A stretch of DNA of 61,086 bases, taken from assembly GCF_000414115.1 (NCBI RefSeq), contig NZ_AOPZ01000003.1, positions 1 through 61,086 of the forward strand, in the 5' to 3' direction. Positions 32,373 through 40,505 of this stretch are shown here, piece after piece (within the stretch, counting starts at the first letter, position 1; each line of letters begins with the position of its first letter). The position numbers and the translations under genes are program-made. Source of the stretch: Streptomyces aurantiacus JA 4570 (lineage in GTDB: Bacteria > Actinomycetota > Actinomycetes > Streptomycetales > Streptomycetaceae). The notes below the pieces were generated by a model, which saw nothing but the letters and a program-made list of their open reading frames with translations, was not told where the DNA came from and did no database searches.

Positions 32373-32746
32373 GCATGTCCCTGCACGTCGATCTCTCCTG
32401 GATCCTCGAAGTCGCCCAGCGCGCCGGCCATCGCGACCCCGCACCCGACGACCTCGGCGTCCCGATCGCCGCCGTCGCACGCCACCGAGCTGAACTCCTT
32501 GACCAGCCCGTATACGGCGGCCCCTACGCACGCGCCGCCGCCCTCGTGCACACCCTCGGCCGCTGCCGGTGGCTGGAGCGCTCAAACCTCACCGTGGCCT
32601 GCGCCGTCGCTGTCATGTACCTCAACGCCAGCGGCATCGCCGCCGACCCGACACGGGACCAACTCACCGCCCTGGCCCAGGAGCTGTACGACCCGCGGTG
32701 CACCGCCGCACGCATCGCCGAACACCTGCGCAGCTGGCGACCCTAG
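32369..32746 (+). CDS. Fic/Doc-like toxin with degenerate motif
   Basis: 125 aa, the size of Doc toxins. GPYARAAALVHTLGRCRWLE and RSNLTVACAVAVMYLNASGI align in pattern with the Fic/Doc helix pair, but the HPFxxGNKR motif reads CRWLERSNL, so the catalytic His and Lys/Arg positions are not conserved. It either works by another chemistry or is inactive. Coupled to a ribbon-helix-helix partner by a four-base overlap. Confidence 0.65.
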   Translation: MSMSLHVDLSWILEVAQRAGHRDPAPDDLGVPIAAVARHRAELLDQPVYGGPYARAAALVHTLGRCRWLERSNLTVACAVAVMYLNASGIAADPTRDQLTALAQELYDPRCTAARIAEHLRSWRP

Positions 32747-33025
32747 CACTGCCGGCCGCCGGAGGTTTGGCGTCGCGGGCTTTTCGTTGGCATCTCTCCT
32801 GGTCCCGCCGATGCCGGGAGGCGCGGCGCCGGTCGCTGGTCTTGCCGACGGGCCAGGAGCACCCCGACCACGGCCAGCTCCTGGCAGGCGCTCCTGCCAC
32901 CGCGTGAAATACCGCGCCGGTCGGCCCCCGACACGGCCCCATGCCCCCCATTTCGGGCTCTTCCCCCGCTACAGGTGGCCCATGGACTGCCCAAGCGGCC
33001 GCCGCATGCGCGGCGCGGTCACCCC

Positions 33026-33904
33026 ATGAATGCGCCTTGGCCGCTCGCACTACCCGTCACGGTGATGCGCCCCGCTGCCGTGCCCACGGTTCCCGTCGGG
33101 GCCGGATGGCAACACACGATCAAGGTGGACGGATTTCGCGTCATCGCGGCGGCAGGAGGCGACCAACTCGTGCTCCACTCCCGCGCAGGCCGCGCGCTCG
33201 CGCCGGAGTTCCCCGAACTGGTCAAGCCGCTCGCGGACATCATGCCGACCGGGAGCGTGCTCGACGGCGAGCTCTGCGCCGTCCAGTCGGACGGGCGGAT
33301 GGACTTCGCAGCTCTCCTGCGCACCGCCGCGTGGCGGCGCACGAACGGGGTGCAGTTGTCCTTCGTCGCGATCGATGCGCTCGCCCTGGACGGCCGCGAC
33401 ATCCGCGCGCAGCCGCTCTCGCAGCGATGGGCGGGCCTGTGTCGCCTTCTGCAGGACACCCCAGTACGTCCGGTGCTGTCCACCGATGACCGGGACACGG
33501 CGCTGGAGTGGGCGCGCACACTGGCCCCAGCCGGTGTCGAAGGCGTGGTCTCACGCCGCTGGGATACTCCCTACAACCCACGCTTGACCCGCGCGTGGGT
33601 GAAGTGGCGCTCGGCGGACAGCACGGACGCCCCGGTGCTGTCCGTGCTGGGTCCGGCGCACCGTCCGCGGGCGGTGCGGGTACTGCTCGACGACGAGAAG
33701 GTCACGACGTCACCGCGGCTGACCTCCGTGCAGAGCGTCCAGGTGGCTCGGGCTGTCGCCGGACGCCTCGGCCCGGCCCGGATGCCGCCCGACGGCACAG
33801 CCGAACATCCCGTCCTGGAAGAGGAAGCCCTTGTGGCGGAGGTTCTGCCCACCATCGGCCGTCACCGCACGGTGCGGTTCGTCCGGCTGCGGCTGCCGGA
33901 CTGA
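33026..33904 (+). CDS. ATP-dependent DNA ligase (LigD-ligase/LigC-like)
   Basis: 292 aa, a minimal ligase. Motif I IKVDGFR (the Lys that takes AMP), motif III VLDGELCA, motif IV EGVVSR and motif V WVKWR are in order, followed by an OB-like tail. ATG preferred over an upstream in-frame start without a ribosome site. It may seal nicks during end patching or non-homologous joining. No Ku gene is in the window. Confidence 0.9.
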   Translation: MNAPWPLALPVTVMRPAAVPTVPVGAGWQHTIKVDGFRVIAAAGGDQLVLHSRAGRALAPEFPELVKPLADIMPTGSVLDGELCAVQSDGRMDFAALLRTAAWRRTNGVQLSFVAIDALALDGRDIRAQPLSQRWAGLCRLLQDTPVRPVLSTDDRDTALEWARTLAPAGVEGVVSRRWDTPYNPRLTRAWVKWRSADSTDAPVLSVLGPAHRPRAVRVLLDDEKVTTSPRLTSVQSVQVARAVAGRLGPARMPPDGTAEHPVLEEEALVAEVLPTIGRHRTVRFVRLRLPD

Positions 33905-33939
33905 ACTAGGGCCCGTCTTCAAACACGCAGTGGCGTCGT

Positions 33940-34653
33940 TCACGCGCTCAGGTCTGCCTGGCGTAGGACTTGAGGCGTGGACACGTGGCCATCGCGAAGG
34001 ACTGAGGCTTCTACAAGCACGGCGACGTCGGCGGCCAGGGAACGGCTGGCACCGTTCTCTGCCAGCCAGCGGGCTGCGGCCACGGTGCCGAAGGTGGACC
34101 AGCCGCCGATGAGGACGACGCGCCTATTTGGGTTGAGGGGGTTTGGAGCTCTGACGATGTAGCCGCAGTCGCGTACGACCTCACCGTCTGTGGCGTCTCC
34201 CGTGTAGGCGGTGTCCTCCCAGGTGATCGCTCCTCCACCCAGTCGGAACGGCAGCATCTCCGCCATGGCGTCAAGGATGCGGTCGGCGACTTCGTTGTTC
34301 TTCGGTCCGCCGAGGACGAGCAGGTCGTGCTCCATCTCGTGGCCCGGCAGGTGGGCCGACAGTCGGACCTTCTCCAGGTCGAGGTCCCGGTAGGCATGGG
34401 TCAGGGTAGGGATGAGCACGGACAGCGCCCGGACCTGTCCCAGACCAGCTACAGGCCGTTGGTAGCGACCGGTGTCTATGTGGGAAGTATCCAGAACGAT
34501 CGAAACCTCGCCGCCAGTTGAGTAGCGCCACGTGCGGCGGGCGGGCAGTCGTTTAACCACGAACCAGCGGACCAGGCCGCCGATACCGGTGACCACAGCA
34601 GCCACCACCGCGCTGAAAATCTGCGAGCCCACCGCTCCCGCAATGCTGTCCAT
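33940..34653 (-). CDS. Membrane-anchored protein with a GGPxNNxV Rossmann-like domain
   Basis: 237 aa. An N-terminal hydrophobic helix (IFSAVVAAVVTGIGGLVRWF), then an alpha/beta domain with LLVLGGPKNNEVADRILDAM and later VVLIGGWSTFGTVAAARWLA. In other actinobacterial proteins a similar pair of glycine-rich strands (GPKxSxV and G.h..GT.GA..YL) is joined to XRE domains. Nucleotide or ligand sensing is plausible. Catalysis not evident. Confidence 0.65.
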   Translation of the reverse strand: MDSIAGAVGSQIFSAVVAAVVTGIGGLVRWFVVKRLPARRTWRYSTGGEVSIVLDTSHIDTGRYQRPVAGLGQVRALSVLIPTLTHAYRDLDLEKVRLSAHLPGHEMEHDLLVLGGPKNNEVADRILDAMAEMLPFRLGGGAITWEDTAYTGDATDGEVVRDCGYIVRAPNPLNPNRRVVLIGGWSTFGTVAAARWLAENGASRSLAADVAVLVEASVLRDGHVSTPQVLRQADLSA

Positions 34654-34729
34654 GTCGATCTCCCCCTCCGCTCGGGCAGACCTTAGCGTTCGCCGGCGGC
34701 CCGAGTTGTCCTTACTGGATCATGGTCGG

Positions 34730-35070
34730 GTGCGTCGTCATGAACTCACCGACCAGGAATGGGAGTTGCTGGCCTCGTTGATACCTCGGGCCGTGACCGG
34801 GCGACCGCGTGCGGATGACTGCAGGGTGATCAACGGCATGGTCTACAGGATCCGGACGGGGATCGCCTGGCGTGATCTGCCCGAATGGTTCGGCTCGTGG
34901 AAGACCGTCTACACGCGCTTCCGGCGTTATGTACTGACCGGCGTGTTCACGCGGGCGCTCCAACGGATCCAGGCCCAGGCCGACGCCGCAGGTGACGTCG
35001 ACTGGCTGGTCCAGATCGACTCCACGATCGTTCGCGCCCGCCAGCACGCCGCACCGACCGGCCGAAGGGG
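34730..35070 (+). pseudogene. IS5-family transposase remnant
   Basis: RRHELTDQEWELLASLIPR, RVINGMVYRIRTGIAWRDLP and WFGSWKTVYTRFRRY are the N-terminal domain of Streptomyces IS5-type transposases, reaching the start of the DDE core (QIDSTIVRARQHAA). The sequence then departs from the family and no terminal repeats are seen, so only the 5' part survives. Confidence 0.8.
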
Positions 35071-35381
35071 GGCAACGCCTTCATCGGCGTGCTGTAAACA
35101 GAGTTTCGTCGCGCTTTGTCGTGGAGGGAATACTCAGGGAATTGAATTATTCCGAGAAGTAAGACGGCTCTAGAATTCGGCGATAATTCGTGTTAGCTTT
35201 CCTGCGGGGTTCTGTACCGCCCTGAATAGGCTGCATCTGCGGGTGCCTAAAGCATTCCCACGGCTCCATTGGGCCCGACCGCAAGCACGAGCAGTGGCCG
35301 AGTTTCGCGTCCCGCGCGGCACTCGGCCGCTCGTGATGCAGTCAGGCCAATGCAGTCGAGCCGGAAGGTTTCTACCACGCA

Positions 35382-35582
35382 ATGTGTAACCGAAGTCGCG
35401 TCAAACGCGGCCCGCTAGCCGAGCTGTGCAAGCAGCTCGGCCTCACGATCAGGCTCGCCCTGGTCACCCCCCGAGGGATGATTGCCCTGACAGTACTCAC
35501 GGTCGTGTTCTTCGTCGGCCTCTACTTCGTGCTGCCTCTGATTCCCGCCTATGTACAGGTACTGATTCAGTACATCGCCTAA
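35382..35582 (+). CDS. Small membrane protein
   Basis: 66 aa with one clear hydrophobic helix (MIALTVLTVVFFVGLYFVLP). No strong ribosome site, but a perfect hairpin follows six bases after the stop, which supports transcription. No family recognised. Confidence 0.45.
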   Translation: MCNRSRVKRGPLAELCKQLGLTIRLALVTPRGMIALTVLTVVFFVGLYFVLPLIPAYVQVLIQYIA

Positions 35583-35588
35583 CAATCA

Positions 35589-35625
35589 GGGGGTCTTGGA
35601 TGCGGACAAGCAAGCCAAGACCCCC
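35589..35625 (+). terminator. Hairpin terminator
   Basis: GGGGGTCTTGG pairs perfectly with CCAAGACCCCC across a 15-base loop, right after the small membrane-protein gene. Confidence 0.65.
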
Positions 35626-35841
35626 AACATAGCCTCGTCGTCATTTAAAGGCAAGTTTAAACGCCAACGAATCGGAGAGTCTAAAAGGGTAAGGCGCGAT
35701 TGTCGTCGTAACAGTGCACCGTACTGCCGCGTCTTCCCCTGCGATGAACATGCTTGTTGGACATCGTCTACCCGGCACTTCGATGCCCAGGGATTGATGT
35801 TCAATAACCGACCGATTGCTGGACAGGCGGGCAGCGAGGGG

Positions 35842-36091
35842 CTACGACAGGCCCATCCGTCCTTCGGCTGCGACCGCGGCGGCCGCTCCGATTGTGCCCG
35901 GACCGTAGCGCTGGTTGAGGGCGTCTAGGACCGGCTCGATGCGCAGGCGTGCCTCCCATCTGCGCGATCGCCGCCGAAGGCGGCAGCGTCTGTACCAAGG
36001 GCGTGAACCGCCCGAGAACCTCCACCAACTGCGGCAGTACGCCGGGCTGACGCAAACGGATGTGGAAGAACACCTGCTGCCTCACACCCAT
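35842..36091 (-). pseudogene. Decayed Y-family DNA polymerase (DinB-like)
   Basis: The start MGVRQQVFFHIRLRQPGVLP and LGRFTPLVQTLPPSAAIAQM resembles the short DinB-type polymerases found beside dnaE on actinobacterial plasmids. After about 45 codons the frame is lost. A C-terminal piece (IEPVLDALNQRYGPGTIGAA) is readable in another frame, ending at 35842. A large internal deletion has removed the catalytic core. It follows dnaE2 in the same operon. Confidence 0.65.
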
Positions 36092-36195
36092 CACGTCACT
36101 CCTTCCTGATCGCCGGCCACCAACGGCCCGCGGTCGGTGAACTCATCGGCCGACGGCAGGCTGAAGCGGAAGCGGAAGAGGCGGCGCTGTCCCAT
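36091..36195 (-). CDS. Small ORF between dnaE2 and dinB remnant
   Basis: 34 aa (MGQRRLFRFRFSLPSADEFT...), starting four bases after the DnaE2 stop and sharing one base with the ATG of the dinB remnant. The tight packing suggests a real coupled gene. Too short for a family assignment. Confidence 0.5.
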   Translation of the reverse strand: MGQRRLFRFRFSLPSADEFTDRGPLVAGDQEGVT

Positions 36196-36199
36196 GACG

Positions 36200-39100
36200 T
36201 CACCCCGCGCTTCCCTGGCTGCGGTGGCCCAGGCGCCGCAGGTCGGCCGCGCGTGTACCGGCGGGCTGCAGGTCGGCGTAGGGGTGCAGCCGAGCCCCGG
36301 CGGTGCCGTCGGGGAGGGTGCGTGCCGGCGCGGCGGGCTGGGCGGGGGTGGCGGCGGGCGCGGTGCGGCCCAGGAGTTCCAGGGCGGCCTGCGGGCCGAA
36401 GTCGCGTCGGGCGGCGGCGACTTCGTCGAGATCCCACACCATCTCGCCGACCACGGTGCGTCGGGGGCCGCGGGCGGTGACGCTGCCGCGGACCAGGAGC
36501 AGGCCGCTGTGGAAGACGGTGTGCGCGCACGTTTCGTGGCTGTCGTCGAAGAAGGCGACGTCGACGAGCCCGGAGCCGTCCTCCAGCGTCACGAAGATGA
36601 CGCGCTTGCCCGAGGGGATCGGCGGGGTCTGGGTGGAGGCGCGCACGCCGGCGACCAGCACCTTCTGCCCGGGCACCATGGCCTTCAGGTGGGTGGCGTC
36701 GGTCGCGCCGAGCTCGGCGAGCAGCCGGTGGTGATGCTCCATCAGGTGACGGGAGACGTCGATGGAGAGCACCTCCAGCTCGGCATTCAGCTGGTCACGG
36801 CTGCTCATCTCCGGCAGCCCGCTGGGCTGCGCGCTGACCAGGTCCCCGCCCAGCGGGAGCTGCCCGTCGGTGGCTGCACGAGAGCGCGACTGCCGGTGCA
36901 GCTCGGTGGCCTGCAGCAGCAGATCCCGCCGCGTCAGGTCGCCGGTGAGGCCCTCGAGGGCGCCGATACGGATCAGCCGTTGGGCGAGCGGCAGGGAGGG
37001 CCGGGCCCGCTGCCAGAGATCCTGCAGCCCGGCATAGGGCTGGCCGGCGGCGAGCCGTGCGGTCTCGGCCTCGCTGATGCCCTTGACGGTGGACAGCGCC
37101 AGCCGCACCCCGAAGCCCTGCTCGGTGGGCTCGACGCCGTGCTGCGTGCGGGAGTGGTTGACGTGCACGGGCAGGATGGGCACGCCGTGGCGGCGGGCGT
37201 CGGCGACGATGACGCGCAGCGGCCACATCCCCGGATCGTGCTCCAGCAGCCCCGCGTACAGGGCGGCTGGGTAGTGGGCTTTGAGGTAGGCGGACTGCAG
37301 GGCGGGCACGGCGAAGGCCACCGCGTGCGCCCTGCAAAAGCCGTAGGCGCCGAACGAGGCGATGATCTCCCACACCTCGTCCAGCACCTGAGGGCCGTAG
37401 CCGCGCTCGCCGGCGGTGCGGCGGAACCATGCCTCCACGCGCGGCAGCCGGTCGGCGTCGGCCAGGGCGCGGCGGGCGACGTCGCCCGCCGCCCGGTCGC
37501 AGCCGGTCATTCGCGTGAGGATCGCGATGATCTGCTCGTGCCAGATCACGACGCCGTAGGTGTCGGCGAGGATCGGCTCGAGGTCGGGGTGCGGGTAGCG
37601 GGGTGCGGCACCGTGCCGGGCGGCGATGAACAGCGCGGGCATGCCGCCGCTCACTGGGCCCGGCCGGAACAGGGAGATGTCGGCGATGACATCGGCGAGG
37701 TGGCGGGGCTGGAGCCGGCCCACGAGGTCCTGCTGGCCGGGGGATTCGAGCTGGAACATGCCGACGGTGTCGGAGGCTTGGATGAGTTCGAACGCGAGGC
37801 GGTCGTTGAGGTCGACGTGGTCGGGGTTGTCCAGATCGAGCTGGCGGCCGGTGGTGCGGCGGATCTCGGTGACGGCGTGCGCCATCGCCGACTGCATCCG
37901 CACCCCCAGCACATCCAGCTTGAGCAGCCCGAGGTCCTCGACGTCCTCCTTGTCGGCCTGCACCATCGGATATCCGCCCGGGGTGGGCTGTACCGGCAGC
38001 CGCTTCAGCAGCGACGCATTCGACACGATCACTCCGCAGGGGTGCATGGCGTACCCGCGCGGCAGCTTGTCCAGGCCCTCGGCGAGCTCCCACAACGGCC
38101 CGAACTCCTCGGCTCGCGCGGCGAGATGGCGCAGCTCGGGCAGCTCGGCCAGGGCCCCGCGGATATCCCGCGCCCGCAGATGCGGAAAGGACTTCGCTAC
38201 CTCACCAATGACTTGCGGCGCGATGCCGAGCGCGAGTCCGGTATCGCGCAACGCGTGCCGGGCCCGGTACGTCTCGGGCATGCCGGTGACCGCCACCCGC
38301 TCCGCCCCGAACGTCTCGATGATCTTGTCGTAGACATCCAGGCGCCGCGCGGACTCCACGTCCAGGTCGATGTCGGGCAGCGTCCGGCGCCGCTCGCTCA
38401 AGAACCGCTCGAACAGCAGCCGGAAATCCAGCGGATTGGCCGTGGCCACGAACAACACGTGATTGACCATGCTCCCGGCGCCCGAACCGCGCGCGGCGAC
38501 CCGCACGCCCATCGCCCGCACATCCGCCACGACCTGGGCGACCGCGAGAAAGTACGCCTCATAGCCCAGCCGGCCGATGACGTCGAGCTCGTAGTCGAGC
38601 TGACGCCGCGCCCGCTCGTCGGTGTCCAGACCGCGGGCGACCATCCCCGCCTCGCACCGCTGCCGCAGCAGCCGCATCCCCGCCCCGGCCCCCTCGCCGG
38701 CGCCCACGACCGACGGCTCGGGAAAATGCGCCCGCCCCAGCCCCAGCTCACCCGCAGTCAAGGCGCAGGACTGGCCGGTCGCCTCCGTCTCCGCCAGCAG
38801 CCTGGCGGCGCGCGAACGCTCCTCGCCCACGGCCTGGCTGATCCGCTCCGCGGCCGCCGCCATCGCGCCCGGGCCCTTCAACCAGCGCTCCCCTCCGTCC
38901 AGGGCTCGCCGGTCGATCGGCCGCAACAGCCGGGCCGCATCCAGCACATCGGCCAGCCGGTGCTGGCCCGCATCCGCGTACCGCACCGCATTGCTCAGCA
39001 CCACGCCCACACCGAGCTCATCGGCCAGGCCCACGCTGCGCGCGGCCAGCCGGAGTGAGCCCGGACCGGTGCCCCGGCGCCCCAGCCACACCGCTTCCAG

Positions 39101-39642
39101 GCGCAGCCGCGGCCCGGCCAGCTCCCGCCACGGCTCCAGCAGCCGCGCGGCCAGGTCCGGGCGGCCGGCGGACAAGGCCCGCACCGGCTCCGAGGCCGGG
39201 CCGAGCAGCACCACCAGGTCACGGTCGGCATGCTGGTGCAGCACAGGCCAGGACACCACCGGCAGCGAGCCGCCGGCCTCGGCGTGCGCGGCCGACACCA
39301 CAGCGCACAGCCGCGCCCACCCGGTGGCCGACTGCGCGAGCAGGGTGACGCGCAGCGGCGGCTCCACCACGTGCGCGCCGCCGCGCACGGGCGTGCGCAC
39401 CCGGGCGGTGCGGGCGGGCGCCTCGGCCATGGGGGCCACGGCGACGTCGACGCCGAAGACGGGCCGTACCCCGGCCGCTGCGCAGGCCTTCGCGAAGCGG
39501 ACCGTGCCCGCGACGGTGTCCCGGTCGGTCAGTGCCAGCGCCGCCATGCCGCGCTCAGCCGCACGCTTGACGAGGGCGTCGGGCAGGGACGCGCCGTAGC
39601 GGGCGGAGTAGCCGGAGGCGACATGCAGATGAGTAAATCCAC
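36200..39642 (-). CDS. dnaE2: Error-prone DNA polymerase III alpha subunit
   Basis: About 1147 aa, matching DnaE2 length. The N-terminal PHP domain begins FTHLHVASGYSARYGASLPD. The polymerase core carries PDIDLDVES (catalytic Asp pair) and a C-terminal OB fold (QKVLVAGVRASTQTPP, VIFVTLEDGSGLVDVAFF). The body has no in-frame start at its N-terminus. AGGAGG lies nine bases before a GTG (39640-39642) that would be in frame if the following run had one more G. A LexA-type box lies 77 bp upstream. DnaE2 does translesion synthesis after damage, normally with ImuB/DinB, here decayed. Confidence 0.9.
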
Positions 39643-39718
39643 GGCCCTGTACCTCCTGCTTCCCGCGTGTCCCTCCCCACGACCTGCGTCTTCTGAGGCA
39701 TCCACCATAACGCAGGAA

Positions 39719-39734
39719 TCGAAGAAACGTTCGA
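39719..39734 (-). promoter_or_regulatory. LexA-type SOS box upstream of dnaE2
   Basis: TCGAAGAAACGTTCGA has perfect TCGAA/TTCGA arms and differs by one base from the actinobacterial consensus TCGAAC-N4-GTTCGA when read on the minus strand. Its position about 80 bp upstream of the dnaE2 start fits damage-induced control. Confidence 0.75.
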
Positions 39735-40427
39735 GCGTCGTGTGTGGCATGTCTTCGGGCGGTGAACGGCGTGAGGCGACCGAGCCATCCGGCCGCCTGG
39801 CAAATGTCAGCCGGCGCAGGTCGGGCCCCGCCCGCGCTGTCGGGCCTGGGCCCTGTCAGTGAAACCGGCGGCCGCGTCAGGGCCATCGACAGCAGCAGCC
39901 CGGCGTATGGCCCGCCGGTCGTGGCTTGGCAGGACTCAGTCGGCAGCCAGCGGGGCTGTGTTCGGCTCACGAGGGCGTGCCGCCCGAATCGCGCGTGGGC
40001 AAGCCTCGCGGAGCGGCCCCGCCGCACAGTTGCTCCCACGGTGGTCTGCACGGTTGGCCGCACAGGCGGTCCCGCGGTTGCACCGGGAGTGCGGCCGCGG
40101 GTGGGGGCCTGCCCTTCCTGCATGCTGACGTTTTCGCTGGTCAGTGGCTGTGGGCAAGCCCTTCCTGGACGCCGACACCTCTTTCTCCGCGTAAGTCGGA
40201 GGAAGAGGACTTAGCTCAGTACGGGCCAGCCCGCCCCAGAGTCCAGCCCATCTCGGCTCGGCTTGGTCGTCCCGCGGGAGCACGGTCGTTTCGGGTGGCC
40301 GCCAGCCCGTCCAGGGGCCCCGCGGGCGGGTGCTTGCGCCCGCGGGCGCGGCTTCGCGCGAGCCGCTGACCAGCGCAGACTCTCGAAGAAGTGCCCGGAA
40401 CCCCTTCCAGGAGTGATGAATATGCGG
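39735..40427. other. Gap between dnaE2 and the first GTGGCA-leader gene
   Basis: About 690 bp. No open frame with a ribosome site is convincing on either strand; long frames here are antisense or run-on. The dnaE2 promoter should be at the left edge. Confidence 0.4.
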
Positions 40428-40505
40428 TATATTTCTCTCGTTGGGTTGGTCGGTGGCACGACCCCCAACACCGAAGCCACACACCCCATCACGGAGGACT
40501 TCCCC
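40428..40505 (+). promoter_or_regulatory. GTGGCA-loop leader element, copy A
   Basis: A -10-like TATATT (40428-40433) is followed by GTTGGG, then GGTCG-GTGGCA-CGACC (40448-40463), then CCCAAC, making a two-helix hairpin with a GTGGCA hexaloop, and ACCGAAG at 40470. GGAGG and the ATG at 40506 follow. The best-formed copy. Confidence 0.75.

Noticed and set aside
36137..39058. Plus-strand open frame of about 970 codons
   Set aside because: Antisense to dnaE2, whose translation has clear PHP and polymerase motifs.
39998..40160. GGGCAAGCC at 39998 and 40152, like the repeats upstream of the initiator
   Set aside because: Two isolated 9-mers without clustering or a nearby regulated start; expected by chance in GC-rich DNA.
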